DNA of 64,000 nucleotides from Serripes groenlandicus (taxonomy: Eukaryota; Mollusca; Bivalvia; Cardiida; Cardiidae): the NCBI GenBank assembly GCA_031761405.1, contig JASEVX010000011.1, forward strand, positions 33,908,415-33,972,414. Reading direction: 5' to 3'. Both the position numbers and the translations under genes were made by a program. Positions 36,501-46,350 of the stretch are shown here, piece by piece. Each line of letters opens with the position of its first letter. Positions within the stretch are counted from its first letter, which is position 1. A model generated the notes under the pieces. It searched no databases, had not been told where the DNA came from, and saw nothing but the letters and a program-made list of their open reading frames with translations.

Positions 36501-38229
36501 AAGAAGGCACACGGACCAATCGATCCTCATCACTACTACTCAAGATAGTTCAAGAACGCTATCGAAGCAATCGATAAACAACTCCAATACTCAAGATAGA
36601 TCAATAATGCTCTCGGAGCAATAGATCCACAACATCAAAACTCAAGATGGATCAATAACGCACTCGGAGCAATCGATCCACAACATCACTACTCAAGATG
36701 GATCAAGAACGCTCTCGGAGCAATCGATCCACAACATCACTACTCAAGATGGATCAAGAACGCTCACGGAGCAATAGATCCAAAACATCAAAACTCAAGA
36801 TGGATCAATAACGCACTCGGAGCAATCGATCAACAACATAACTACTCAAGATATACCAATAATGCTCTCGGAGCAATAGATCCACAACATCAAAACTCAA
36901 GATAGATCAATAATGCTCTCGGAGCAATAGATCCACAATATCAAAACTCAAGATGGATCAATAACGCACTCGGAGCAATCGATCAACAACATCACTACTC
37001 AAGATAGATCAAGAACGCTTACGGAGCAATCGATACACAACACCACTACTCAAGATGGTTCAAGAACGCTTTCGGAGCAATCGATCAACAACATCACTAC
37101 TCAAGATGGATCAAGAACGCTCAAGGAGCAATAGATCCACAACATCAAAACTCAAGATGGATCAATAATGCTCTCGGAGCAATAGATCCACAACATCAAA
37201 ACTCAAGATATATCAATAATGCTCTCGGAGCAATAGATCCACAACATCAAAACTCAAGATAGATCAATAACGCACTCAGAGCAATCGATCAACAACACCA
37301 CTACTCAAGATGGTTCAAGAACGCTTTCGGAGCAATCGATCCACAACATCACTACTCAAGATGGATCAAGAACGCTCACGGAGCAATAGATCCACAACAT
37401 CAAAACTCAAGATGGATCAATAATGCACTCGGAGCAATCGATCAACAACATAACTACTCAAGATAGATCAATAATGCTCTCGGAGCAATAGATCCACAAC
37501 ATCAAAACTTAAGATAGATCAATAATGCTCTCGGAGCAATAGATCCACAACATCAACACTCAAGATGGATCAATAATGCACTCGGAGAAATCGATCAACA
37601 ACATCACTACTCACGATGGATCAAGAACGCTCACGGAGCAATAGATCCACAACATCAAAACTCAAGATGGATCAATAACGCACTCGGAGCAATCGATCAA
37701 CAACATAACTACTCAAGATAGATTAATAATGCTCTCGGAGCAATAGATCCACAACATAACTACTCAAGATAGATCAATAATGCACTCGGAGCAATAGATC
37801 CACAACATCAAAACTCAAGATATATCAATAATGCTGTCGGAGCAATAGATCCACAACATCAAAACTCAAGATAGATCAATAATGCTTTCGGAGCAATAGA
37901 TCCACAACATCAAAACTCAAGATAGATCAATAATGCTCTCGGAGCAATAGATTCACAACATCATTACTCAAGATGGATCAATAATGCTCTCGGAGCAATA
38001 GATCCACAACATCATTACTCAAGATGGATCAAGAACGCTCACGGAGCAATCAATCCACAACACCACTACTCAAGAACGCACTCGGAATAATCGATCCACA
38101 ACATCACTACTCAAGATGGATCAATAACGCACTCGGAGCAATCGATAAACACCATCACAACTCAAGATGGATCAAGAACGCACTCGGAACAATCGATCCA
38201 AAACACCACTACTAAAGATGGATCGATAA
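33567..38229 (+). repeat. 51-bp satellite array, block 2
   Basis: The same satellite as block 1 in the same order of variants, about 0.7 kb longer through extra units (for example near 34240-34560, 35340-35470 and 37860-38030). It ends near GGATCGATAATGCAGTGAGT, where unique sequence begins. Confidence 0.9.
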
Positions 38230-38317
38230 TGCAGTGAGTCGCGTCAAACGAAAACCGACTTACGTACACAGTATTAAATGTATAAAAGTTCAATCTGTAC
38301 TTAGAATGTGTTTTTAA
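38230..38317. other. Short unique spacer
   Basis: Unique-looking sequence between the satellite and the hAT-like element; nothing recognised. Confidence 0.4.
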
Positions 38318-40766
38318 TAGGGATGGGAACCAATATTCGAAAAAAGGACGAATATTCCAATAGTGTTTCGAATAGGAATATTTGTTTTCAGTTTACGATT
38401 TTTTTTTTTAAGAAATAAAAAAAAAAGTGACCAAATATTAGTAGTACAATTCTGACAGAGGTCGCGAGTTGGAGCTAGCCATGATTAAGAGTGAAGTGAT
38501 AAAGAGTGTGTATGTTTCGTTTGTGGTGTTTTTACAACGTATGTCAAACCTTTAAAATCGATAATTGTCACGCGTACGTTTACCCGAGTGCATCTCATGT
38601 GTAACCAGACATCACCTTGACGACCGGTTTGATCGATATGTTTTGACAAACACACATGTATATAAACGGTGACAGTCTGCATATCATTACGAAAGTGGAA
38701 ACCTCCCAGCTTAACTAAAACCTAGTCGATGTTTACATCTTAGACAGCTATTGCAACAATTGCAACAATTGCATAAATCATATTTAACATAGCAGTACGT
38801 CTCAAAAGTATGCAGCTTTTCTCTTTACATCTTTAAATCGAATGAACACCAGCGAACAAATTGAATCGTCCGCAATTTTGTTTTCTTCCAACTCCCTTTG
38901 CTTTTTGTATGAATAAAATATATCATTACTTCGTTAATTATTTGATTCGGTTAAATATTAAATTCGGTAAAAAGCGACACCTGAATGAATATACGGATCA
39001 GAAAACGTTACAATTCTCTTTATCGTTTCGAGTGGTTATTATGTCTCCCCCCATACATGGGGGTGACATGTTGTTTTTGCCCGTTCCGTCCTTCCGTCCG
39101 TCTGTCACACTTGTTTCCGCTCAATAACTTAAGAACGCTTGGGTGTAGGAACTTCATACTTGGTATGCATGTTGGTCATGACCAGTAGCTGACCCCTATT
39201 GATTTTGATGTCAGAAGGTCAAAGGTCAATGTCATGGTGACATTGTGAGGTAAAAGATGGTTTCCGCTCAATAACTAAAGAATGCTTGGGCCGAGGAACT
39301 CCATACTTGGTATGCAGGTTGGCCATTCCCAGTAGAAGACCCCTATTGATGTTAAGGTCAGTACGTCAAGGTCACAGTGACAATGAGCTGAAAAATTGTT
39401 TTTGCTTAGGCCCAGGAACTTCATACTTGGTGTGCAGGTTGGTTACCACCAGCAAATGACCCCTATTTATTTTGAGGTCACTAGGTCAAAGGTCAAGGTC
39501 ACATCCGTCACTTGTTTCCGCTCAATAACTGAAGAAAGCTTGGGTGAAGGAACTTCATACTTGGTATGCACGTTGGTCATGACCAGTAGCTGACCCCTAT
39601 TGATTGTGATGTCAGAAAGTCAAAGGTCAAGGTCATGGTGACCTTATGAGGTCATGCCCAGTAGAAGACCTCTATTGATTTTGATGCTTAATAACTGTAT
39701 AATGCTTTGGCCATGGAAGTTAATATTTGGTGTGCAGGTTGGTCACCACCAGCAGATGACCACTATCGATTTTGAGGTCACTATGTCAAAGGTCAAGGTC
39801 ATGGTAACCTTTAGCTGAAAAATGGTTTCGGCTCAATAACTAAAGAATGCTTATGTCGAGGAATTTCATACTTGGTGTGCAGGTTGGTCACCACCACCAG
39901 ATGATCGCTTTTGATTTTGAGGTCAAATGTCAAGGTCATGATAACCTTCAGCTGAAAAATGGTTTCCGCTCAATAACTTAAGAATGCTTATGTCGAGGAA
40001 CTTCGTACCTGGTGTGCAGGTTGGTTCTTACCAGTAGTTGACCCTTATTGATTTTGAGGTCACAAGGTCAAGGTCACGGTAATAATGAGCTGAAAAATAG
40101 TTTTTGCTTAATAACTAGAATGCTTTGGCCATTGAAGTTAATACTTGGTGTGTATGTTGGTCACCACCAGCAGATGACCCCTATTGAGTTTAAGGTCACT
40201 AGGTCAAAGGTCAAGGTCATGGTAACCTTCAGCTGAAAAATTGTTTCCGCTCAATAACTAAAGAATGCTTATGTCGACGAACTTCATACCTGGTGTGCAG
40301 GTTGGTCCTAACCAATAGATGACCCTTACTGGTTTTAAGGTCACAAGGTCAAGATCACGGTAACCTTCAGCTGAAAAATAGTTTTTACTCAATAACTCAA
40401 GAACGCTCATACTTGGTGTGCAGGTTGGTCACAACCAGCAAATGATCCCTATTGATTTTGAGGTCACTAGGTGAACTACAAAATTCATCTCCATCATTTC
40501 TTTTCCTCCCCTACGACCACAAAAATGGGGAGACAAGCGCTTTTTCAAAAAAGCACTCTCTAGTTTTTCTTGATTTACCTCAACTTGAAATTCAAATATA
40601 TCTGTTGAGTGTAAGAACAGTTGAAAACATGCAATATATACGTAAACAATAGCTTATACTTGGAAAATCGTTATTATTTGAAAAAGGAAATGGAAGATTA
40701 CCGGCATTCGGATAAACCTGAAATCAGAAATCAGAAATTCGTTCCCATTTTTCGTTCCCATCACTA
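38318..40766. mobile_element. hAT-like TIR element hosting a Helitron-like insert
   Basis: Left end TAGGGATGGGAACCAATATT, right end (TT)CGTTCCCATCACTA, an inverted pair typical of hAT-derived elements. The interior from 38330 to 39041 is AT-rich without a transposase; 39042-40563 is a Helitron-like insert. The target duplication is not clear. Confidence 0.5.
39042..40563 (+). mobile_element. Helitron/Helentron-like element, ~140-150 bp monomers
   Basis: The 5' end TGTCTCCCCCCATACATGGG contains TGTCTCCCC, and its complement GGGGAGACA lies near the 3' end, followed by the hairpin GCGCTTTTTcaAAAAAGCAC and CTCTAG-T. Hairpin plus CTAG is the canonical Helitron 3' end. The body is about eight monomers (CTCAATAACT..AGAATGCTT, GACCCCTATTGATTTTGA, CAAAGGTCAAGGTCA). 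No Rep/helicase. Confidence 0.7.
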
Positions 40767-41573
40767 GTTTGTAAGTATCCGATTGGTCAGATCCTTTTCG
40801 AAAGTGACCAGAAGTCTTAATTGGAACATGGAGTTCATTTCTGAGGACGTAGAACATTAATGAGTTTTATAGTTACGGGCACAGTCTGCATATATCCACT
40901 GCCTACCGGGATATTTGAATGACGAACTGTGAAGATCCTGAACAGATTGCGTTGAGGTTCAGACGGATCTGGATCTTTGCTGATCGCAGTGTCCTTATTG
41001 CCGGGTGAGGAAGCCCAAATAATACTAGTCCGAATCATTCCAACTCGTTTCGAAAACGGTAGAAGCGGTATCGCAAGCAACTGGGTTCGGGCATTAGACA
41101 GAAATTTATGCTGGGTTTTGTATGGTGTTTTACGCCGCTTTCAACAATGTTCTAGTTATATCACGGGGGCGTTTCCTCGGTAAGTTATATCACGGGGGCG
41201 TTTCCTCGGTAAGTTATATCACGGGGGCGTTTCCTCGGTAAGTTATATCACGGGGGCGTTTCCTCGGTAAGTTACCAGTACTACTGGTCCATTTATTCCG
41301 ACACCAGCGGTTCAGTCATAATTTACGAGAATAGCCCTGACGATTGAAAGTGTTGAGCAGTCACCCTTTCCCTTCCCTTCATTTCAGTTTAATTGCTGAA
41401 ACGGGTTTATGTAATGTATATTTCTACAGAAGTGTTTGTGAATAATTTATAAATGATTAACGAACAATGTAGACCCAGATTAGCATGTACACATGTTAAG
41501 GCTGATATCGGTCTGCCATAGTTACATATTGTAAAAGCAAACGTTGTTATAAGTCAAGTATCTCTGGAAGAAG
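40767..41573. other. Intergenic sequence with a 29-bp x4 repeat
   Basis: Contains GTGTTTTACGCCGCTTTCAA, a motif common in mollusc repeats, then four exact 29-bp units. An open minus-strand stretch (41080-40835, 81 codons) matches nothing I know and I do not call it a gene. Confidence 0.45.
41153..41273. repeat. 29-bp tandem repeat, 4 units
   Basis: AGTTATATCACGGGGGCGTT, then TCCTCGGTA, repeated four times with no visible difference. Confidence 0.95.
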
Positions 41574-41970
41574 TTAACCCTTTCCCTCATACGACAATTC
41601 TGCAGCAGACGACTTTGAACATATTTTGTCAGATGGATGTAACCTGTGACTAAAAGTGGAAAACATTGTGACAAAAGGAGAAATTGCACGTTCTGTGCAA
41701 TTTCTTCTTTTGTCACTATGTTTTCAAAACGCCGTCTGCTTTAACCCTTTCCCTCATACGACAATTCTGCAGCAGACGACTTTGAACGTATCTTGTCAAA
41801 AAATAGAAAATCTCTATAAATGAATGGCTAACCTATGACAAAACGTGGAAAACATTGTGGCAAAAGGAGAAATTGCACGTTTTGTGCAATTTCTTCTTTT
41901 GTCACTATGTTTTCAAAAAGCCGTCTGCTGCAGAGGCGTCAGAAAGCGTCTATATGAGGGAAAAGGTTAA
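41574..41970. mobile_element. Two abutting piggyBac-type MITEs
   Basis: The first starts at TTAA 41574 and is truncated at GCCGTCTGC (41739). The second runs from TTAA 41741 to TTAA 41967-41970, with CCCTTTCCCTCATACGAC at the left and TATATGAGGGAAAAGG at the right. Confidence 0.8.
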
Positions 41971-42426
41971 TTAAATAAAGTATTTTTTTACTTTTAATGG
42001 TGGCGGCTGTTGATCGCATTTGACATCAAGGATACGAGTAACGTAATACACGGATAATTTTAACCAATTATATAATTTATTACACATAAAGTGTATTTTT
42101 CAAACTTCCACAATTTTGTAGTAAGAAAACACAAAAAATAAAATCGGTAAATAATGAATATATATCCATGGGCGAAGGTACAAGTTGGCATTTGTGTACA
42201 GTGTATGTGCATACCAGTCTGTCCGCTTACGGGTTCTTTTCAGAATTTACAAAATTGACAAAAGTTTATGTTAAGCTCGAATATGTAATACTTCTAAGTG
42301 TTGATATTGATCAGAATGTGCAGATGAACAGGCTAATCTGAATCTACACTGTTCTCAAAAGTCAACTGGTACCCCTATCCGATAGACGGGTTCATGTGAA
42401 TCATTGTACCGTGAAGTAATCAACAA

Positions 42427-42656
42427 TTAACCATTTCCATCATATAGACGCTTTCTGACGCCTCTGCAGCAGACGGCTTTTTGAAAACATAGTGACAAAA
42501 GAGGAAATTGCACAGAATGTGCAATTTCTCCTTTTGCCACAATGTTTTCCACTTTTTGTCATAGGTTATCCATTCAATTATGGAGATTTTCTATGTTTTG
42601 ACAAAATACGTTCAAAGTCGTCTGCTGCAGAATTTTCGTATGAGGGAAAGGGTTAA
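42427..42656. mobile_element. piggyBac-type MITE (shared by units A and B)
   Basis: TTAA 42427-42430 and TTAA 42653-42656 with the family termini. The same insertion is present in unit B (55466-55695), so it predates the duplication. Confidence 0.8.
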
Positions 42657-42799
42657 ATACATCTAAATTGGTTTACAATTGTATTTATTTTTACATCGAT
42701 TGCGAAACAAACTTTCAGTTAAATATTAATCACGCTCGATGTCTGTTTCCTGGAGACTTAAACCAGTATTCGCACCGCTTGTGTGGATAAGACAAAAAG

Positions 42800-42882
42800 G
42801 CAGAACCCGCTCATCACGGGATTCGAACCCGGGACCGTTTGTACGAGAGGCCGACGCTCTAGCACTGCACCACTGTCTTCCA
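42800..42882 (-). repeat. tRNA-derived SINE head (unit A)
   Basis: On the minus strand GTGGTGCAGTGCTAGAGC (A box) and GGGTTCGAATCCCG (B box) are about 40 nt apart. It resembles a tRNA, but the body continues into non-tRNA sequence. The unit B copy is at 55896-55979. Confidence 0.6.
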
Positions 42883-43082
42883 CATGACTTCATTTGAGTC
42901 CGTCCTTGCCAAACGGTATAAGTTGTGATTTCTGTACAGTATAGGTTCAGATCGGCATGTTCATCTCCGCAGACTACACACGGTCACATAAGGTGACAGA
43001 ATATTCTAACAAGGTTGGGAAACAAATACATGGACAGTATAGATCTTAATCAGACTATGCGGTTGCGTATTAAAATCATAAG

Positions 43083-43425
43083 CTAGGGGCGTAGCTCCCT
43101 TTAGGCACAGTAGGCACGTGCCTACACATTTTTTTCTAAAGATGCCCCAAAATGCAGCTGCGGCGATACACATCTGCGTAATGTATCGACCAGATCAGCC
43201 TGCGCTGTCCGCGCAGACTGGTCCGGCCGACACTTTCCATCTAAGGGGGATAGATAGAGTAGTGATTTCTGAAACATAAAATCCACAGGAGGCGAAAACT
43301 GTATATCCGGGTACGCCTGTGTGGCATGCTTAGGCTGATCTGGATCGATACTTTACGCAGAGTCTACAATGTTGATGTTCTCACGAGACGGCCTACACAT
43401 TGAGTATTGCCAAGCTACGCCCCTG
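43083..43425. mobile_element. TIR element CTAGGGGCGTAGCT, only in unit A
   Basis: The ends CTAGGGGCGTAGCT and AGCTACGCCCCTGG are inverted. The interior is a diverged relative of the TATGAGCCG MITE (GATCAGCCTGCGCTGTCCGC ... GGCATGCTTAGGCTGATCTG). Unit B has the empty site near 56170 (AAAATCAGAAACTTCTGAC). The termini resemble hAT-type MITEs. Confidence 0.65.
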
Positions 43426-43825
43426 GAATCTTCTGACAACTTTTATAAGTTTTGATAAGCCGGAGCAGATCATCAGGCTGATCTGAAGTGACACTATTCA
43501 GAAATGCCAACTTTTACATTTTACCATTGACTAACTACTTTAGTATTTAGTCCTAAAATCGTGAGACACACCTCTTAAAAAGTCGATCACTCGCCGCAAA
43601 CATCCACATCTTTGATTAGGCGGCAGATGTTTAAAAGCTAAGAAAGAGTTCTTATTAAATTAATTAGTTTATATTAGTTATGAGACTAAAATACAGCGGG
43701 ATTTGATTTGGTGGATACAATTGAGCATCCGTTGTTTTGTAGTTTTCCTCAAATTTGTTTGGAGTTAATATATACGGGATTACCCCAATAAAATACTAAT
43801 TTGCCACACAATACTCGGTATAAGT

Positions 43826-44167
43826 TTACATTTTAGAAGCCGTTTTGGATTGATCGTACATGGCTTTCATTGGCCCAAGACCTTCCTCATTACACGCGTC
43901 GAACTCGGGTTGTAACTCCGAACGCACCCTACCAACCCAGGCCTTAAGTCTGGGATTCGACATAAACAGCGTGTCATCGCCAACGACCTGCAGCTGTAAG
44001 AGTTCACACACGGCCTGGATGTCCGCCACGGATATCACGTCACCACACAAGAACTTTCTGTCCTGCAGGAAGTAGGTGTCCAGGTGTTTGATTGATGTCT
44101 TTAACTGTGCTGTGAACTGGGCTACCTCGACTTGTTTTACTTGTCTACGTCTTAGTGTGTTGATATA
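43826..44167 (-). CDS. Glutathione S-transferase theta, terminal exon (unit A)
   Basis: The acceptor gatttttcag precedes TAT at 44167, and the stop is at 43826-43828: 113 residues starting YINTLRRRQVKQVEVAQF. It encodes the C-terminal all-alpha domain of a theta-class GST: TYFLQDRKFLCGDVISVADI (N-capping box and hydrophobic staple region), CELLQLQVVG, and NPRLKAWVGRV. Theta GSTs conjugate glutathione to electrophiles in the cytosol. It differs from the unit B exon at two residues (Q/P near the start, T-K/M near the end). Exons 2 and 3 are not found in unit A, so whether this exon is used is unclear. Confidence 0.85.
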   Translation of the reverse strand, partial: YINTLRRRQVKQVEVAQFTAQLKTSIKHLDTYFLQDRKFLCGDVISVADIQAVCELLQLQVVGDDTLFMSNPRLKAWVGRVRSELQPEFDACNEEGLGPMKAMYDQSKTASKM

Positions 44168-45315
44168 CTGAAAAATCATAATAATTATTATTATTCCTTA
44201 TTAAGCCTCCCCAAAGTACAGACGTATTGCATCAAAAACATTGTGGTAACGAACAATTTCTTTTTTTTTGCCACAGCATTTTCAACTCTATTCAATAATT
44301 AAACGTTAACCCTTTCCCACATACACATCTAAAGCAGACGACTCTAAAAACATCTACGGGAAAAGACGGAAAACAATGTGGCAAAAGGGGAATAGTTTTG
44401 AGCAATTTCTCCTTTTGTCGCAATGTTTTCAAAAGTCGGATGATGTAGAGGCGTCAAAAAGCGTCTACATGTTGGAAAGGGTTAATTAACAGAACATTTT
44501 GTTCAATATTGTCTGTTTCAGATTTATATATGTATATAAGGAAAAGGTTTAAATACTTTAAAGTAAAAAGATGTATACCGTGATGAACTACCTTTTTCAA
44601 ACATTTGAGTTTCATAAAGTACTACTTCTACTGTTTACTCTGTATTCACCCAGTCTCTAAATGTTATCAGCCAGAAAATGCATAAAATAATCAGAACAGT
44701 TCAGTTTGTTTTAGTGTCAGAATCAAGAAATGTTTCCCGTTTTTGAACACCAAAAAGAGCTATTTTCACTAGTTGCATGTGTTTAAATCGTTAAAATAGC
44801 ACCTTTGATGCTAGCTCATAGAATAAACACGTCTAAATTTTACACCGATACAACAAATTCTCTTCTAGTTACATGTATCTACTATAATTGACAGTATATT
44901 ATCGACTTAGCATTGTATTTAAAAATAGCATACGTATATCCATAGTCAGTAGGACACTGTTTCAGTAAAATACATTTTACTTTGTAATTGCAGATTACAG
45001 GTTCGATTAAAACGATTGGCAATATGCTATCTTTAAGCAACAGCCTCTCGATATTTTGTCCGAAAACTAATTAAGCTAAGATGTGACGCTACTAGCAAAA
45101 TATAATTCTTCAACATTGAGTTACACCGATACACAGTTATTGAGAACGCAATATTTATGTTCCCATGGTTGAAGCCCCCCTTTCCTGCATATAAACGTTT
45201 CTCGACTAAAGAATCGTGTACCACTATGATTACATCTAAGTTCTTTTTGTTCTCATGTCATTGTTATTGATAAGAACAATGCAACTTCAGACCTTTGAGA
45301 ATGAATAGCTTAATT
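44168..45315. other. GSTT last intron, unit A
   Basis: Non-coding sequence more than 95 percent identical by eye to 58702-59835. It contains one MITE (44306-44485). An open stretch at 45224-45033 minus is present in both units but resembles no known protein; the shared openness follows from high identity. Confidence 0.6.
44306..44485. mobile_element. piggyBac-type MITE (unit A)
   Basis: TTAA-CCCTTTCCCACATAC to CATGTTGGAAAGGG-TTAA. The unit B partner (58838-58980) has a further internal deletion. Confidence 0.75.
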
Positions 45316-45574
45316 TAATTCTTTCCCACCTATAGACGCTTTCTGACGCCTCTGCAGCAGACGAATTTAGAAAACATTGTGACAAATGGAGAAATGGCTC
45401 AAAACATTGTGACAAAAAGAGAAATGGCTCTAAACGAGCCATTTCACCTTTTGCCACAGCGTTTTTAACTCTTTTCGGTAATTATACCTTCTTTTTCAGA
45501 GATTTTCCATTATATTTTCTAGATGGTTTCGAAGTATTATGCTGCAGATATGTCGCATGTGGGAAAGGGCTAAT
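45316..45574. mobile_element. piggyBac-type MITE, diverged ends
   Basis: TTAATTCTTTCCCACCTATA left, CATGTGGGAAAGGGCTAA right, with a short internal duplication of the GAGAAATGGCTC segment. Shared with unit B (59837-60096). Confidence 0.7.
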
Positions 45575-45792
45575 AGTGTGTTGCTAGGTAATATGTTACC
45601 TGGAAGACTAACCCAATTAAGCTGATAATTTGCTCATTTTCAGCTCTAAAAGAAAGAATTTCAATGTAGTAACTACTCAAATGTTATCAAAATGGGGTTT
45701 GATTGGTCGTGGCTTAGTGTTGACGCGAAGGAACAATTGAAATAGTTTTCATTGTTTGAAAAGCATGACCCGCAAATTCGTCTGACTGCCCT

Positions 45793-45890
45793 TTAAACCG
45801 TTCCCCACATACAATACATCTGCAGCAGACGATCATTGAAAACATGTCGGTAAACATATAGAAACTGTTATATAAATGAAATGAAATTTT
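45793..45890. mobile_element. piggyBac-type MITE, left fragment
   Basis: TTTAAACCGTTCCCCACATA followed by CTGCAGCAGACGATC; the right end is missing. The unit B partner is at about 60310. Confidence 0.55.
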
Positions 45891-45965
45891 GTTGAATATA
45901 GTTGAACAAATGTGGCGTCATTACTTAAAATCTGCTACGCCATCTTATCTTAGAATTCTGAGTGC

Positions 45966-46350
45966 AAGATGTACAAAGCAAGATGTGCATGTCACAACGC
46001 AAGATGTACAAAGCATGATGTGCAAGTCACAAAGCAAGATGTACAAAGCAAGATGTGCATGTCACAACGCAAGATGTACAAAGCATGATGTGCAAGTCAC
46101 AAAGCAAGATGTGCATGTCACAACGCAAGATGTACAAAGCAAGATGTGCATGTCACAACGCAAGATGTACAAAGCATGATGTGCAAGTCACAAAGCAAGA
46201 TGTACAAAGCAAGATGTGCATGTCACAACGCAAGATGTACAAAGCATGATGTGCAAGTCACAAAGCAAGATGTGAATGTCACAAAGCAAGATGTGAATGT
46301 ACGAATGCAAGATGTAAATGTACGAATGCAAGTTGTAATGTAAGAAGGAA
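45966..46350. repeat. Minisatellite built from 14- and 21-bp modules
   Basis: Modules GTACAAAGCAAGAT (14) and GTGCATGTCACAACGCAAGAT-like (21) alternate. Distances between AGATGTGCAT repeats are 70, 56, 35 and 70 bp, all multiples of 7. It begins where homology between units A and B stops (about 45960). Confidence 0.85.

Noticed and set aside
28933..38229. CRISPR-like array
   Set aside because: The repeats are contiguous 51-bp tandem units without unique spacers, in eukaryotic DNA.
40835..41080. 81-codon minus-strand ORF
   Set aside because: No recognisable domain, no splice context, and it lies among repeats.
42800..42882. Possible true tRNA gene
   Set aside because: It has A and B boxes, but the sequence continues into a shared repeat body and the unit B copy has a decayed B box; a SINE head explains it better.
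45033..45224. 63-codon ORF present in both GSTT introns (also 59547-59738)
   Set aside because: The two units are nearly identical, so shared openness is not evidence of coding; no domain or splice context.
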